A DNA stretch of 64,000 bases, taken from CAVQBP01 sp963710745 (GTDB lineage Bacteria; Bacteroidota; Ignavibacteria; Ignavibacteriales; Ignavibacteriaceae). The notes under the pieces are model-generated. The model was not told the DNA's origin. It worked only from the letters and a program-made list of their open reading frames with translations, and did not search any database. Where the stretch lies: positions 62,001-126,000 of the forward strand of contig CAVQBP010000028.1 in NCBI GenBank assembly GCA_963710745.1. Reading direction: 5' to 3'. Shown piece after piece: positions 27,281 through 35,225 of this stretch (positions within the stretch are counted from its first letter, which is position 1; every line of letters begins with the position of its first letter). Made by a program: the position numbers and the translations under genes.

Positions 27281-27946
27281 TCACTTAAATTTGAATTGCC
27301 AGCCTACAAGTATCGCATAGCTGTTAGCCTGGAACGACTGTGCTCCTTTTATATCCTCCTCCCTTTGCACAAAATAATAGACTAATTCTCCGAAAAGTCC
27401 CCCGCTTTCGCCAAAATTAACCTCTACCCCGCCCCCTAAATTTACACCAATTGCATTTTTGATATTTATTGTAGAATCCTGCAGCATAAAGCCGTATTGT
27501 GAAGCTAACTGTTTAAATTGGTCAGTCCAGTTAATGTCAATATTTCCGCTGATTAATCCGGCACCTGCTTTAGCATAAGGTACAATCGGACCGGATAAAA
27601 ACCTGGCTTTAACAAAAACTCCGGCCGTTAACTGATGCACTTTCAGTTCCGAAATCTTCATATTTTGTCCAGCGATATCTGCGTTGACATCAAATGTAAA
27701 TGGAACAGCAGCATAATTTATATCAGCACCGAATGTTAAAAGAAAAGGGAGGCTGAATGATAGCTGCGCTCCGACAGGAATATATTCAGCTTGCGAAAAT
27801 TCAGCTAAATCAGTAATGGAATTATTCAAAATGCTTTTATCAAAAGAAGATCTTCCGACTCCGGAATAAATTGAAAGTGCTACCTGGGCATTAACCGAAG
27901 ATAGAATAAAGAGAAACAAAAAAAACGTAAAGAGAACTTTTTTCAT
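27281..27946 (-). CDS. Outer membrane beta-barrel protein
   Basis: This 221-residue protein has a signal peptide (VLFTFFLFLFILSSVNAQ). Alternating strands follow: VALSIYSGVG, FLLTFGADINYAAVPF, HQLTAGVFVKARF, VPYAKAGAGLISG, IGVNLGGGVEV and GLFGELVYYFV. It closes with YAILVGWQFKFK, in which a terminal hydrophobic/aromatic strand is typical of OmpA-like or PorT-like small barrels. Cargo and function are unknown. An AGGAGG-like site (complement of tcctcct near 27951) precedes the start. Confidence 0.8.
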   Translation of the reverse strand: MKKVLFTFFLFLFILSSVNAQVALSIYSGVGRSSFDKSILNNSITDLAEFSQAEYIPVGAQLSFSLPFLLTFGADINYAAVPFTFDVNADIAGQNMKISELKVHQLTAGVFVKARFLSGPIVPYAKAGAGLISGNIDINWTDQFKQLASQYGFMLQDSTINIKNAIGVNLGGGVEVNFGESGGLFGELVYYFVQREEDIKGAQSFQANSYAILVGWQFKFK

Positions 27947-28256
27947 AAATCCTCCTGAAAGTTTTAGATACGTGAAAAGTTAGAAGTTCGAGAAAACAAT
28001 TTTTGATGCTTGGTTAGAATAATAAATTTCAGGTTCATTTACAATTGCGATCACCTCTGATTTTTGTAAATAATCGAATTTTCTATATGGCTTTTGAACT
28101 GAACCATAAAAAATGTTTTAACGAGATTTGCCTGTTTATAAACGAAGTGGAATATATTGAAAGGAGTTTAATTGATTTGAAAAACTGTCATATTATTTTA
28201 AATATGTATGCCTATTAATTATGATACATTCGGTTCCAAAATACACTTTCAATCAA
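27947..28256. other. Intergenic region without recognisable gene
   Basis: About 310 bases hold the promoter of the barrel gene and the end of the next minus-strand gene. No repeat, fold or frame of note was seen. Confidence 0.4.
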
Positions 28257-28523
28257 TCAATGGCTATTGAAAATTTCTGAAGTAGATATCTGGTGAATTA
28301 CATCTTTCGCTTCTTCAATTAACAAAATTATTTTAAATATATCCTCATCTTTAAGCTGGCTATGATCAGCTTCGATCATTGATTGATCTGAAAAAATCAG
28401 ATAGTATTTTTCTTTACTAATTATTACGGTTGAAAGTGTTATTTTATCATAATATACCTTAATAATAGCACTATCCAGATTTTTACTTGTAATATTTGTA
28501 TTAATATTTTCCATTATAAACAC
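28257..28523 (-). CDS. Small hypothetical protein
   Basis: This 88-residue protein is rich in Ile and charged residues. The start could be MFIMENINT or the internal MENINT. It appears to have a beta-rich N-part (SAIIKVYYDKITLSTVIISKEKYYLIFSDQ) and a helical C-part (DIFKIILLIEEAKDVIHQI). No family is recognised and no partner gene is evident, so it is supported mainly by its frame and composition. Confidence 0.45.
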   Translation of the reverse strand: MFIMENINTNITSKNLDSAIIKVYYDKITLSTVIISKEKYYLIFSDQSMIEADHSQLKDEDIFKIILLIEEAKDVIHQISTSEIFNSH

Positions 28524-28738
28524 TCTATATCTATTATCGGGTATTTTATTTTTATTTTCACTATCATTTTGTATTAATACTAAATTTCTAACAATGTTTA
28601 TCTTCTGATCAAATATTAGGATTTAATATTTATTCTTCCACCTTTATTGTAACAAAATGTAACAGTTAGGTAACATTCTATAAAAGTTTACCCAAAAAAT
28701 ATATTATAAGTTCCATTTTTTGTTTTTACTACAAAAAA

Positions 28739-29125
28739 TCAGGATTCATTAAGTTTAAAAATAATCTGAAGAGTCAGCTTAACTTTTATTGGTATACCTT
28801 TATCTTCAGCCGGGGTAAATTTAGAATTTTTAACTGCTTCAACTGCTGCTTCATCACACCCGCCGAAAAGACCCTTTAATATTTTAACATCATCAACATC
28901 ACCATTTTCATTTATATAGATAAGCAAATATACTTTCCCTTCAACTCCGGCTTTTTTAGCTGCTTCCGGATAAACAATTTTTTTATAGATGCTTTCTATT
29001 CCACCAATAGGTAAAGGCATCACCTCTGCAAAAGGTTTATATAAATCGTCTTTGCCTGTGGAGAAAATATTATGGGGAGATACGATTAGTATGAATAAAA
29101 ATAAAAAAACAAAATACCTTTTCAT
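28739..29125 (-). CDS. Exported TonB C-terminal-domain protein
   Basis: This 128-residue protein has a signal peptide (RYFVFLFLFILIVSPHNIFS), then a TonB_C fold: YPEAAKKAGVEGKVYLLIYINENGDVDDVKILKG and DEAAVEAVKNSKFTPAEDKGIPIKVKLTLQIIFKL. It lacks the membrane anchor plus proline-rich spacer of true TonB, so it probably does not transduce energy by itself. Such stand-alone domains are common in Bacteroidetes. The role is unknown. No exbB or exbD is adjacent. Confidence 0.85.
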   Translation of the reverse strand: MKRYFVFLFLFILIVSPHNIFSTGKDDLYKPFAEVMPLPIGGIESIYKKIVYPEAAKKAGVEGKVYLLIYINENGDVDDVKILKGLFGGCDEAAVEAVKNSKFTPAEDKGIPIKVKLTLQIIFKLNES

Positions 29126-29399
29126 CGCAATTCTTTAATTAAAATAAGTTCAATATTAATATCGTAAAATAAAGGCATTTCTTTAGCAGCAAATGATATT
29201 GCCGGCTTGTGTACATTTAAACAAAATTGATTTTTAATTGAAGGAAAACACAACTTTTTATCGGGTTAAGATTTAATATCTTTTCTAAGGATTATTTAAC
29301 GCCTCGAATATCCCAAAATTATAATTAGTGTAAATGAATAGAGAAATAATGATAGGAGACGTAAAATTGAAATGTAAAATTCTGATTAGCTTAAAATCG

Positions 29400-29473
29400 T
29401 ACGCCCGGAAGGATTCGAACCCTCAACCTTTTGATCCGTAGTCAAACGCTCTATCCAATTGAGCTACGGGCGC
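29400..29473 (-). tRNA. tRNA-Arg(ACG)
   Basis: A cloverleaf is readable on the minus strand: acceptor GCGCCCG/CGGGCGT (one G-U), D-arm AGCTCAATTGGATAGAGC, anticodon stem TTTGA/TCAAA with loop CTACGGA giving anticodon ACG, and T-arm with GGTTCGAATCC. The discriminator is A, and CCA is not encoded. It resembles the second tRNA-Arg at 38601. A tRNA-like hairpin element lies about 60 bases upstream. Confidence 0.95.
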
Positions 29474-29533
29474 ATATATTAAATTTTAACTAACCTCAAT
29501 CACTAGCCCGAAAGTTTATATTTATTTGCCTTT

Positions 29534-29580
29534 TCAGGCGAAGCTCATTTATGAGCGAAGCCGGATTGAGCTGCCTGCAC
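29534..29580 (-). repeat. tRNA-like/hairpin element upstream of tRNA-Arg(ACG), copy 1
   Basis: On the minus strand it reads as a tRNA-5'-end-like AGCTCAATCCG, then a hairpin with an inner stem CTCAT/ATGAG and symmetric GAAG/CGAA internal loops. It matches copy 2 at 38712-38758 upstream of the other tRNA-Arg. The inner stem differs by a compensatory pair, C-G here and G-C there. Confidence 0.6.
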
Positions 29581-29835
29581 ATTTTTTCATTTCAAATATA
29601 ATGCAAATTAAAAAATTTTACAATCAGTGTTACATTATATTGAAGAATATAATAAATCGTTCCCGGAAAATTTTAAGTATAATCTTAAATGTTCTACTTA
29701 AGATGTTCCTTTATATCAACATTGAGTGATATAGTTAAAAATAAAAAGTCTGAAACTCAGCTACGAATACTTTCAGTTATTGCATTGTATGAACTTCATT
29801 CTGATAAAGGTGAGCAATTAGTATTTCCCCTCATA

Positions 29836-29870
29836 AAGGATTAGTCCCTTTTTCATCCTTTTGCACGATT
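29836..29870 (+). promoter_or_regulatory. Conserved stress-gene box, copy A (upstream of csbD-like)
   Basis: It contains TTAGTCCCTTTTTCATCCTT followed by TTGCACGATT. It shares TARTCCNNTTTTCATCC and a downstream GAT with copies B, C and D. It ends about 60 bases before the ATG of the CsbD-like gene and points at it. The role (promoter or operator) is inferred from recurrence and position. Confidence 0.65.
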
Positions 29871-29929
29871 TACTTAGTCTGCTTTTATGCATACTATGAT
29901 TAGTGGTTAAATGCAGAAATGAGGTGTTT

Positions 29930-30115
29930 ATGTACCAGATCAATAACAAAGGGAATTGGATAGCTCTTAAAGAAAAGATAATGTTTGCATATCCGGCAAT
30001 AAACATTGAAGATTTGGAATTAAATCATGGTGATGAATTCGATCTTTTAGTTAAGCTGCAAAAAAAATTTTCAAAAACCAAGAGTGAAATTATTAAAATG
30101 ATTGATAAACTGTAA
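29930..30115 (+). CDS. CsbD-like general stress protein
   Basis: This 61-residue protein starts at the ATG at 29930, chosen because a GAGGTG ribosome-binding site lies 4 bases upstream; the frame extends 9 codons further. The pattern NWIALKEKIMFAYPAINIEDLE...GDEFDLLVKLQKKFSKTKSEIIKMI matches the CsbD (UPF0337) layout of NW..LKGK, D.DL...GK.D.L.G.LQ...G..... In other bacteria csbD-like genes respond to general stress. Two features fit a stress role: the conserved box upstream and the nearby rubrerythrin and groESL genes. Confidence 0.65.
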   Translation: MYQINNKGNWIALKEKIMFAYPAINIEDLELNHGDEFDLLVKLQKKFSKTKSEIIKMIDKL

Positions 30116-30230
30116 TAATCCCCTTCTTCATTTTATATTAAATAATTATTTGAAAGTTTTTAGGTAAACTTTAAAAATTCCCTCAACATATATTCATTAA
30201 AATTATCATAAATAAAATTAGGAATCAAAA

Positions 30231-30599
30231 ATGAAACATTTAATATTTTTCTTAATAATAATGTCTTTGCCATTGTTTGCCCAGGACAAAAAAGATAATG
30301 ACAAGACAGCACTGGAGATTAAAACTAAAGAATGGATGACCAAAATATCATCTGATCCTGAACTGCGGTTGTCAATGATGGCAATGATTCTGGATGAAAC
30401 AAATGGGAACAAGGAAGAAATGACCAGTTTGGGGAAAAAAATAATGGACAATCCCGGTATGAATTCTATTATTGCAGGTATGCTGCCGGGAAAAGCTAAC
30501 AGCGATAATATGACGATCCCCTCTCGTACTATGATGGGAGACAGTTCTAACACCAGGACTATGAAAATGTCGGGTCATGAGTCATATCAGAAAAAGTGA
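30231..30599 (+). CDS. Methionine-rich exported protein, unknown function
   Basis: This 122-residue protein has a signal peptide (KHLIFFLIIMSLPLFAQD). The mature part is methionine-rich (MMAMILDE, MTSLGKKIMDNPGMNSIIAGMLPG, TMMGDSSNTRTMKMSGH). Periplasmic Met-rich proteins can bind Cu(I) or protect against oxidants, but no known copper-protein motif is visible and the function is not assigned. It is transcribed alone. Confidence 0.65.
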   Translation: MKHLIFFLIIMSLPLFAQDKKDNDKTALEIKTKEWMTKISSDPELRLSMMAMILDETNGNKEEMTSLGKKIMDNPGMNSIIAGMLPGKANSDNMTIPSRTMMGDSSNTRTMKMSGHESYQKK

Positions 30600-30879
30600 C
30601 TTAATTATCCTAAAATCCAGATATGATTTAATCAAAAGAGCTTTATAGAAAACCGGATTCTTTGCTCAGCAATACTAATTACAATTTTGTTAAATGAAGA
30701 AGGGACAGATGATACTGCTGCTGCAGTAATTAAAAGTCTTAAATAATCAACAATTATGGAAATAACTATTTTTTGAAAGTAATCTGTATTGGTTTTGCAT
30801 TGGCTGTACCTATCTGGCCAATTGGAATTATGTGCATTCGTAAGACGATTACAGAAGGACGATTACACGGATTAATTAT

Positions 30880-31242
30880 AAGAAAGCATTAATATATCAC
30901 GTACCAGATAAACGCCGTTGGGAAGAAAAGCCTAAACCCGCAATTAAAAATCCTTCGGATGCTATTATCAGGATTACTAAAACAACAATATGCGGAACTG
31001 ATCTTCACATCATAAAAGGCGATGTTTCTGAAGTGATTGAAGGTCTTATACTCGGTCACGAAGAAATTGGAGTAATTGCAGAAATTGGACCTGGAGTTTC
31101 GAATTTCAAAATTGGCAATAAAGATCTGATTTCTTGTATTACTTCATGCGGAATTTGCGAAGCATGTAAGAAAGGGATGTATTCGCATTGCGAAACAGGC
31201 GGCTGGATTCTTGGTCATTTGCCCTTTTATTCATGCGAATAG
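30880..31242 (+). pseudogene. Zinc-dependent alcohol dehydrogenase remnant
   Basis: The frame reads KALIYHVPDKRRWEEKPKP, then TTICGTDLHIIKGDV...LGHEEIGVIAEIGPGVSNFKIGNKDLISCITSCGICEACKKGMYSHCETGGWILGH. This is the N-terminal catalytic domain of a class III zinc ADH, with the catalytic Zn residues (C-G-T-D, G-H-E) and most of the structural Zn cluster. It stops at 31240-31242 after about 120 of the usual 350 residues; the NAD-binding domain is absent. There is also no start codon: the expected ATG before KALIY is AAG. It is a decayed gene fragment. Confidence 0.85.
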
Positions 31243-31283
31243 CTCTATGTTCCAGGTATGATTATATTAAAATTTTAACACCC

Positions 31284-31320
31284 AAAAGATGTAGTCCATT
31301 TTTCATCCCTTCGCTTGATT
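31284..31320 (+). promoter_or_regulatory. Conserved stress-gene box, copy B (upstream of NarL-type regulator)
   Basis: It contains GTAGTCCATTTTTCATCCCT, then TCGCTTGATT. Aligned from TAGTCC it matches copy A at about 26 of 31 positions by eye. It ends about 35 bases before the ATG of the NarL/FixJ-type regulator and has the same orientation as the gene. Confidence 0.6.
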
Positions 31321-31352
31321 GAAATATCTTTTTTCAATTTCTAATTTTTTTT

Positions 31353-32039
31353 ATGAAAAAGATTAAATTGTTAATAATCGAGGATAACAGGCTCTTACGT
31401 AACGGAATTATTTCTATAATTAAAAAGCAGCAGGATCTTGATATTATCCCTGAATCGGGAATTACTAAAAATACCTTTGCTAAGATTCAGCAATTAAAAC
31501 CTAATATAATTCTTTTAGACTTAGGTTTGCACAATCGCAATAGTCTTTCCGTGGTAGAGTTCGTAAAAAAAGATTTCCCCGATGCGAAAGTGATCATAAT
31601 GGACCTTGCACCTGTACCCGGGGATGTAAATTTATTTTTTAACGCAGGAGCTTCCGGTTTTATTTTGAAAGATGCATCACCCGATGATTTTCTTGAAACT
31701 ATCCGTGCTATTGCGGAAGGTAAAAACATTCTTCCGCCTGATTTAACCGAATCTCTCTTTACCCAAATAATAGAACATGCTCTCAAAGGGAGTAAAGTAA
31801 AATTAAAAGACGCAGTTCGTATGACAAAAAGGGAGCGGGAAGTTATCGGTTTAATCAGTGACGGTCTTAGCAATAAAGAAATAGCACAAAAACTGCATGT
31901 TTCAAGCTTTACGATCAAAAGCCATCTTCATAATATAATGGAAGAACTTGCACTTCATACACGTTTGGAAGTAGCAAATTATTCATACTCAAACGGAAAT
32001 CTAAAAAAGATTATAAAAAATATTTCAACGGCTAGTTGA
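31353..32039 (+). CDS. NarL/FixJ-type response regulator, copy 1
   Basis: This 228-residue protein has an N-terminal receiver (acidic pair E10-D11, phospho-acceptor D56 in ILLDLGL, Lys in FILKDAS) and a C-terminal LuxR-type helix-turn-helix (MTKREREVIGLISDGLSNKEIAQKLHVSSFTIKSHLHNIMEEL). The Thr/Ser that normally ends strand beta4 is replaced in the segment VIIMDLAP. It is a close paralogue of the regulator at 35226, sharing the ILPPDLTESLF-like linker. No kinase is next to it. A conserved box lies upstream. Confidence 0.93.
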   Translation: MKKIKLLIIEDNRLLRNGIISIIKKQQDLDIIPESGITKNTFAKIQQLKPNIILLDLGLHNRNSLSVVEFVKKDFPDAKVIIMDLAPVPGDVNLFFNAGASGFILKDASPDDFLETIRAIAEGKNILPPDLTESLFTQIIEHALKGSKVKLKDAVRMTKREREVIGLISDGLSNKEIAQKLHVSSFTIKSHLHNIMEELALHTRLEVANYSYSNGNLKKIIKNISTAS

Positions 32040-32259
32040 AAATTATTAACTGACCAAAATTCCTATTTTAAAAGTACCGATATACTCCCGGAGATATACA
32101 AAGTTTAATTTACTTAGAAACCCAATTTCTTAGAAAGTAGATTCTTTAATTTAATCAGGCAATCTTTTTTGACTGTTATCTCGATAAGAGAACCTTTTTT
32201 AAATAAAGAATCAATTCTTAGCTGCGAGTTAATAAAATATCAATAAATAAAAATAATTC

Positions 32260-33120
32260 CTATCCTAAATAAATTATTAACCTTTTGACTTTACTCGATT
32301 TTCTTATCTTTCTCAAGGCTTTTTCTCTTATTTGTCTTATCCGTTCTCTCGTAAGATTAAAATTATTCCCTATCTCCTCAAGAGTTAATTTGTTTTCTTT
32401 TCCGATACCAAAACTCATCATTAAGACTTTTATCTCCCTCTCTGATAGAATGGATAATATATTTTCTATCTCCTTAGAAAGAGATTCCTTTGTCAGATTA
32501 TCATCGGGTGACGGCTGATTATTATTTGGAAGAACATCCAGCATGTTTTTTCCGTAACCATCATCGTTTTTAAAAGGTGCATCTATTGATAATTGTGTAC
32601 CTGAAGTCGTAAGTGCATGTGTTACTGATTCAATTGAAATATCAAGAATTCCTGCAAGTTCTTCGTTTGTAGGTTTTCTATCGTATTCCTCCTCAAATTC
32701 TATTGAGGCTCTGAATATCTTTCTCAAATTCCCGATAATATTTACCGGAAGATGAACGATTCTTGATTGATAGGCAATTGCCTGAGTTAAACCCTGCCTT
32801 ATCCACCATACCGCATATGAAATAAATTTAAATCCTCTTGTTTCGTCAAATTTTTGAGTTGCTCTGATCAATCCCAGGTTGCCTTCATTTATTAAATCGG
32901 TAAGTGAAAGCCCCTGATTCTGGTATTGCTTTGCCACCGAAACTACAAACCGCAGATTGGATGTTATTAACTTATTCCTCGCATTCTCATCACCTCTTCT
33001 CATTTTTACAGCAAGGTCAAATTCCTCTTCCGGGGTTAATAGATTAACTTTACTTATTTCCGTAAAATATTGATCAAGTGTTTTACTTTCGCGAACTGTT
33101 GACTGCTTTGTTATTTTCAA
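32260..33120 (-). CDS. rpoD: RpoD/SigA-type sigma factor
   Basis: This 286-residue sigma-70 family protein has region 1.2 (TLDQYFTEISKVNLLTPEEEFDLAVKMRRGD), region 2 (NLRFVVSVAKQYQNQGLSLTDLINEGNLGLIRATQKFDETRGFKFISYAVWWIRQ), region 3 and region 4 (LSEREIKVLMMSFGIGKENKLTLEEIGNNFNLTRERIRQIREKALRKIR). It lacks the non-conserved region of E. coli RpoD. This short form is the primary sigma in many Bacteroidetes relatives, but it could be a group 2 factor; sitting among stress genes leaves that open. Confidence 0.85.
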   Translation of the reverse strand: MKITKQSTVRESKTLDQYFTEISKVNLLTPEEEFDLAVKMRRGDENARNKLITSNLRFVVSVAKQYQNQGLSLTDLINEGNLGLIRATQKFDETRGFKFISYAVWWIRQGLTQAIAYQSRIVHLPVNIIGNLRKIFRASIEFEEEYDRKPTNEELAGILDISIESVTHALTTSGTQLSIDAPFKNDDGYGKNMLDVLPNNNQPSPDDNLTKESLSKEIENILSILSEREIKVLMMSFGIGKENKLTLEEIGNNFNLTRERIRQIREKALRKIRKSSKVKRLIIYLG

Positions 33121-33272
33121 TTAATTTTCCCGTCTCTTTAGATTGATATGTTTTAATAAAGCTGCGGTGTTTATTAAATAAATGAGATCATACAGACATC
33201 AAAACATGTGGAAATGAAATATAATGAAATAAAAGATTGGACTAATTGTTTATAGATTTTGGTGACAGTAAA

Positions 33273-33647
33273 TTAGTTGTCGGAACCGAGCCAATTTACT
33301 GCTTCTGCTGTATTATCGAAATATTTAAAATTACTCCATTTTGCATTGTGTTCTATTTTCTGGAAAAATAAGTGGTCATCTTTTATACGTGAAATGACAA
33401 TTGCAATTTTATCAAAGGACTTAAATCCAAACTTTTCCAATGCCTCTCCATTAGTATACAGCTTATAGATTCCTGAGCAATCCAGCTTAGTCTCTTCATG
33501 GTTAAATAAAAACTTATGACAGCTATTTTCATGAGCTAATTTTAGTGCCTCAATTGAATACTTTTCTGCCAATTTAAAATTTAACTTCCCTTTTATTTTT
33601 ATGTCAATAATTCTTTTTTCACTCTCATAATCAATTGCATAAACCAT
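33273..33647 (-). CDS. STAS/SpoIIAA-like protein
   Basis: This 124-residue protein begins MVYAIDYESEKRIIDIKIKGKLN. It alternates strands and helices and ends with KYFDNTAEAVNWLGS. The terminal F...EA..WL motif and the overall length resemble the SpoIIAA-like (PF11964) family, whose function is mostly unknown. It would be a candidate partner for the SpoIIE-type phosphatase at 17.6 kb, but no conserved phosphorylatable Ser motif is clear. It lies between the sigma factor and rubrerythrin genes. Confidence 0.6.
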   Translation of the reverse strand: MVYAIDYESEKRIIDIKIKGKLNFKLAEKYSIEALKLAHENSCHKFLFNHEETKLDCSGIYKLYTNGEALEKFGFKSFDKIAIVISRIKDDHLFFQKIEHNAKWSNFKYFDNTAEAVNWLGSDN

Positions 33648-33698
33648 TAAAATCCTTCTCTAACTCTTTTATTTACTTTTAAGAATAGCGCACCAAAA

Positions 33699-34196
33699 TT
33701 ATACTCTTATAAACCTGGCAGCCGGAGCTCTGCAGATTGAACAATTCTTTTCCGGCTTGTCGGATAAAATATTTCCGCAGAACGGACAAAGATATAAATC
33801 GCCGTCAGTCAAATCCTTTCCATCTTTGAGAGCCACCAAAGCTGAAAAATATAATTGTGCATGAGCCTCTTTACTTTTGATGTCATTTTTAAATCTATGT
33901 TTGGCTTTGTGATTATCAGATACCGCTTGTTGCAGCATCAAAGGATACATTGTTCTTTTTTCGTTCGTCTCTCTTGCAATAGCAGATTTTATATTTTCTA
34001 ATGTAGAGCCTATTCCATTTATTGCATTCAATTTACTCTGAGCATGAATTCTTTCGACTCTGGAAGATAGTCTAAATAAGCGGGCTATATTTGGGAAACC
34101 ATCTTGCTGGGCCTTATTAGCAAAAGCACGATATTTCAAATTCGCCTGACTTTCATTTGCAAATGCAAGTTTTAGATTTTCTTCCGTTTTCGTCAT
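33699..34196 (-). CDS. Rubrerythrin with one altered diiron ligand
   Basis: This 165-residue protein has a four-helix diiron domain and a C-terminal rubredoxin site (C137, C140, C152, C155). Diiron ligands by position are E15, E48 and H51 (VERIH), E76 and E79 (ETNE), and H112. The residue that should be Glu in the last E-x-x-H motif is K109 (KEAH), so one ligand is missing. Rubrerythrins reduce hydrogen peroxide in anaerobes and microaerophiles. It is preceded by a conserved box shared with groES. Loss of a ligand may reduce or change activity. Confidence 0.93.
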   Translation of the reverse strand: MTKTEENLKLAFANESQANLKYRAFANKAQQDGFPNIARLFRLSSRVERIHAQSKLNAINGIGSTLENIKSAIARETNEKRTMYPLMLQQAVSDNHKAKHRFKNDIKSKEAHAQLYFSALVALKDGKDLTDGDLYLCPFCGNILSDKPEKNCSICRAPAARFIRV

Positions 34197-34259
34197 ATTT
34201 TCATCTGAATAGTTAGTAAAAAAATGTTTTTAATTTATAGTATTATTTAATTATAGGAA

Positions 34260-34311
34260 GATTTGATATGTTAATCCATCCACCAAAGGGATGAAAAAGG
34301 GATTAGTCCTT
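34260..34311 (-). promoter_or_regulatory. Conserved stress-gene box, copy C (upstream of rubrerythrin)
   Basis: By eye this 52-base stretch matches copy D at 44 of 52 positions, including CCAAAGGGATGAAAA on the plus strand. On the minus strand it reads toward the rubrerythrin ATG, about 65 bases away. It also lies in the divergent promoter region of the receiver gene at 34385. Confidence 0.7.
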
Positions 34312-34384
34312 AATATAGATTTGGAAATAATAGTGGTGCTGATAATAACTTGTATTTGGATTTAATTATACCTATCCTATTTCT

Positions 34385-34786
34385 ATGGAAAGAGTATACA
34401 CAATGAGAGAATCTATGAATATTTTAATTGCCGAAGCTGACATAAAAATTGTAGACCAGCTTAAAAATTATCTGGTCTCCTTTGGTCACAAAGTTTTTCC
34501 TAATGTAACTAGTGGTGAAGATTTAATGAAGTATGTTGAGCTTTTAAATCCTTCACTGATTATTACAGATATCAACCTTAATGGTCAACTCGATGGGGTT
34601 GAAGCAATAGCCCGTTTGGAGAGAAGTTATAATATTCCATATATTTTTATTACAGCTTATGACGATTACAGCAATCTTATTTACTCATATAATTTAAATC
34701 CTGTCAGTATAATAAAAAGGCCCATTGATCTAGCCAATCTCCATGAAAGTGTTGAGAAAGCTCAACTGAATCTTGAACTCGTTTAG
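34385..34786 (+). CDS. Single-domain response regulator
   Basis: This 133-residue receiver-only protein could equally start at the later MRESMNILI or MNILIAEAD. D-containing LIITDINLNGQLDGVEAIAR carries the phospho-acceptor; IFITAYDD and KRPID supply the Thr/Lys positions. It is a paralogue of the receiver at 26017, with the same ITDI.L.GQLDG.EAIAR segment. No output domain or adjacent kinase is present. It is divergent from rubrerythrin and shares the box-C region. Confidence 0.88.
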   Translation: MERVYTMRESMNILIAEADIKIVDQLKNYLVSFGHKVFPNVTSGEDLMKYVELLNPSLIITDINLNGQLDGVEAIARLERSYNIPYIFITAYDDYSNLIYSYNLNPVSIIKRPIDLANLHESVEKAQLNLELV

Positions 34787-35225
34787 TTGGATACAAAACA
34801 GATATTATTACTTATTAAAGAACTTAAAGATACAGTCGAATTAATAACGATCATTTTAAAGGTTATACATTAAATATTTCTGTTTATGCCTTCGGATAAT
34901 GTTCAGCTCCTTTAGTTTATCACAAAAAATTTATCATCATTTACTTATATGAACTTGATGCTTTTTATTTAATCATATTTGTAAAAAAATTAAACAAATT
35001 AAAACCATAAAATATTTCCTCTTGAAACTATTGATCTTTTCTTAATATTTGCTCCCGGTTCAAGCAAGAATAGATGATTCATTATAGATTTACTAACAGT
35101 ATATTCCAAAAACAGACCTAAATTCTTGCATACTAAAAATGAATCCACTAATTTGCTAAAGAAAATTTGATTGATATAAATCCATATATGAATATCACTA
35201 ATTCATAGAGGCCTTACCAGTTATA
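34787..35225. other. Intergenic region without recognisable gene
   Basis: About 440 AT-rich bases lie between two regulator genes. No conserved box, terminator with T tract or significant frame was seen. The promoter of the following regulator should be here. Confidence 0.4.

Noticed and set aside
29526..29729. Plus-strand frame of 67 codons after tRNA-Arg
   Set aside because: It crosses the tRNA-like hairpin element, has no start context and no recognisable composition. It is probably non-coding.
30601..30879. Small hydrophobic frame before the ADH remnant
   Set aside because: It is short, has stops around it and no clear start; I saw no homology.
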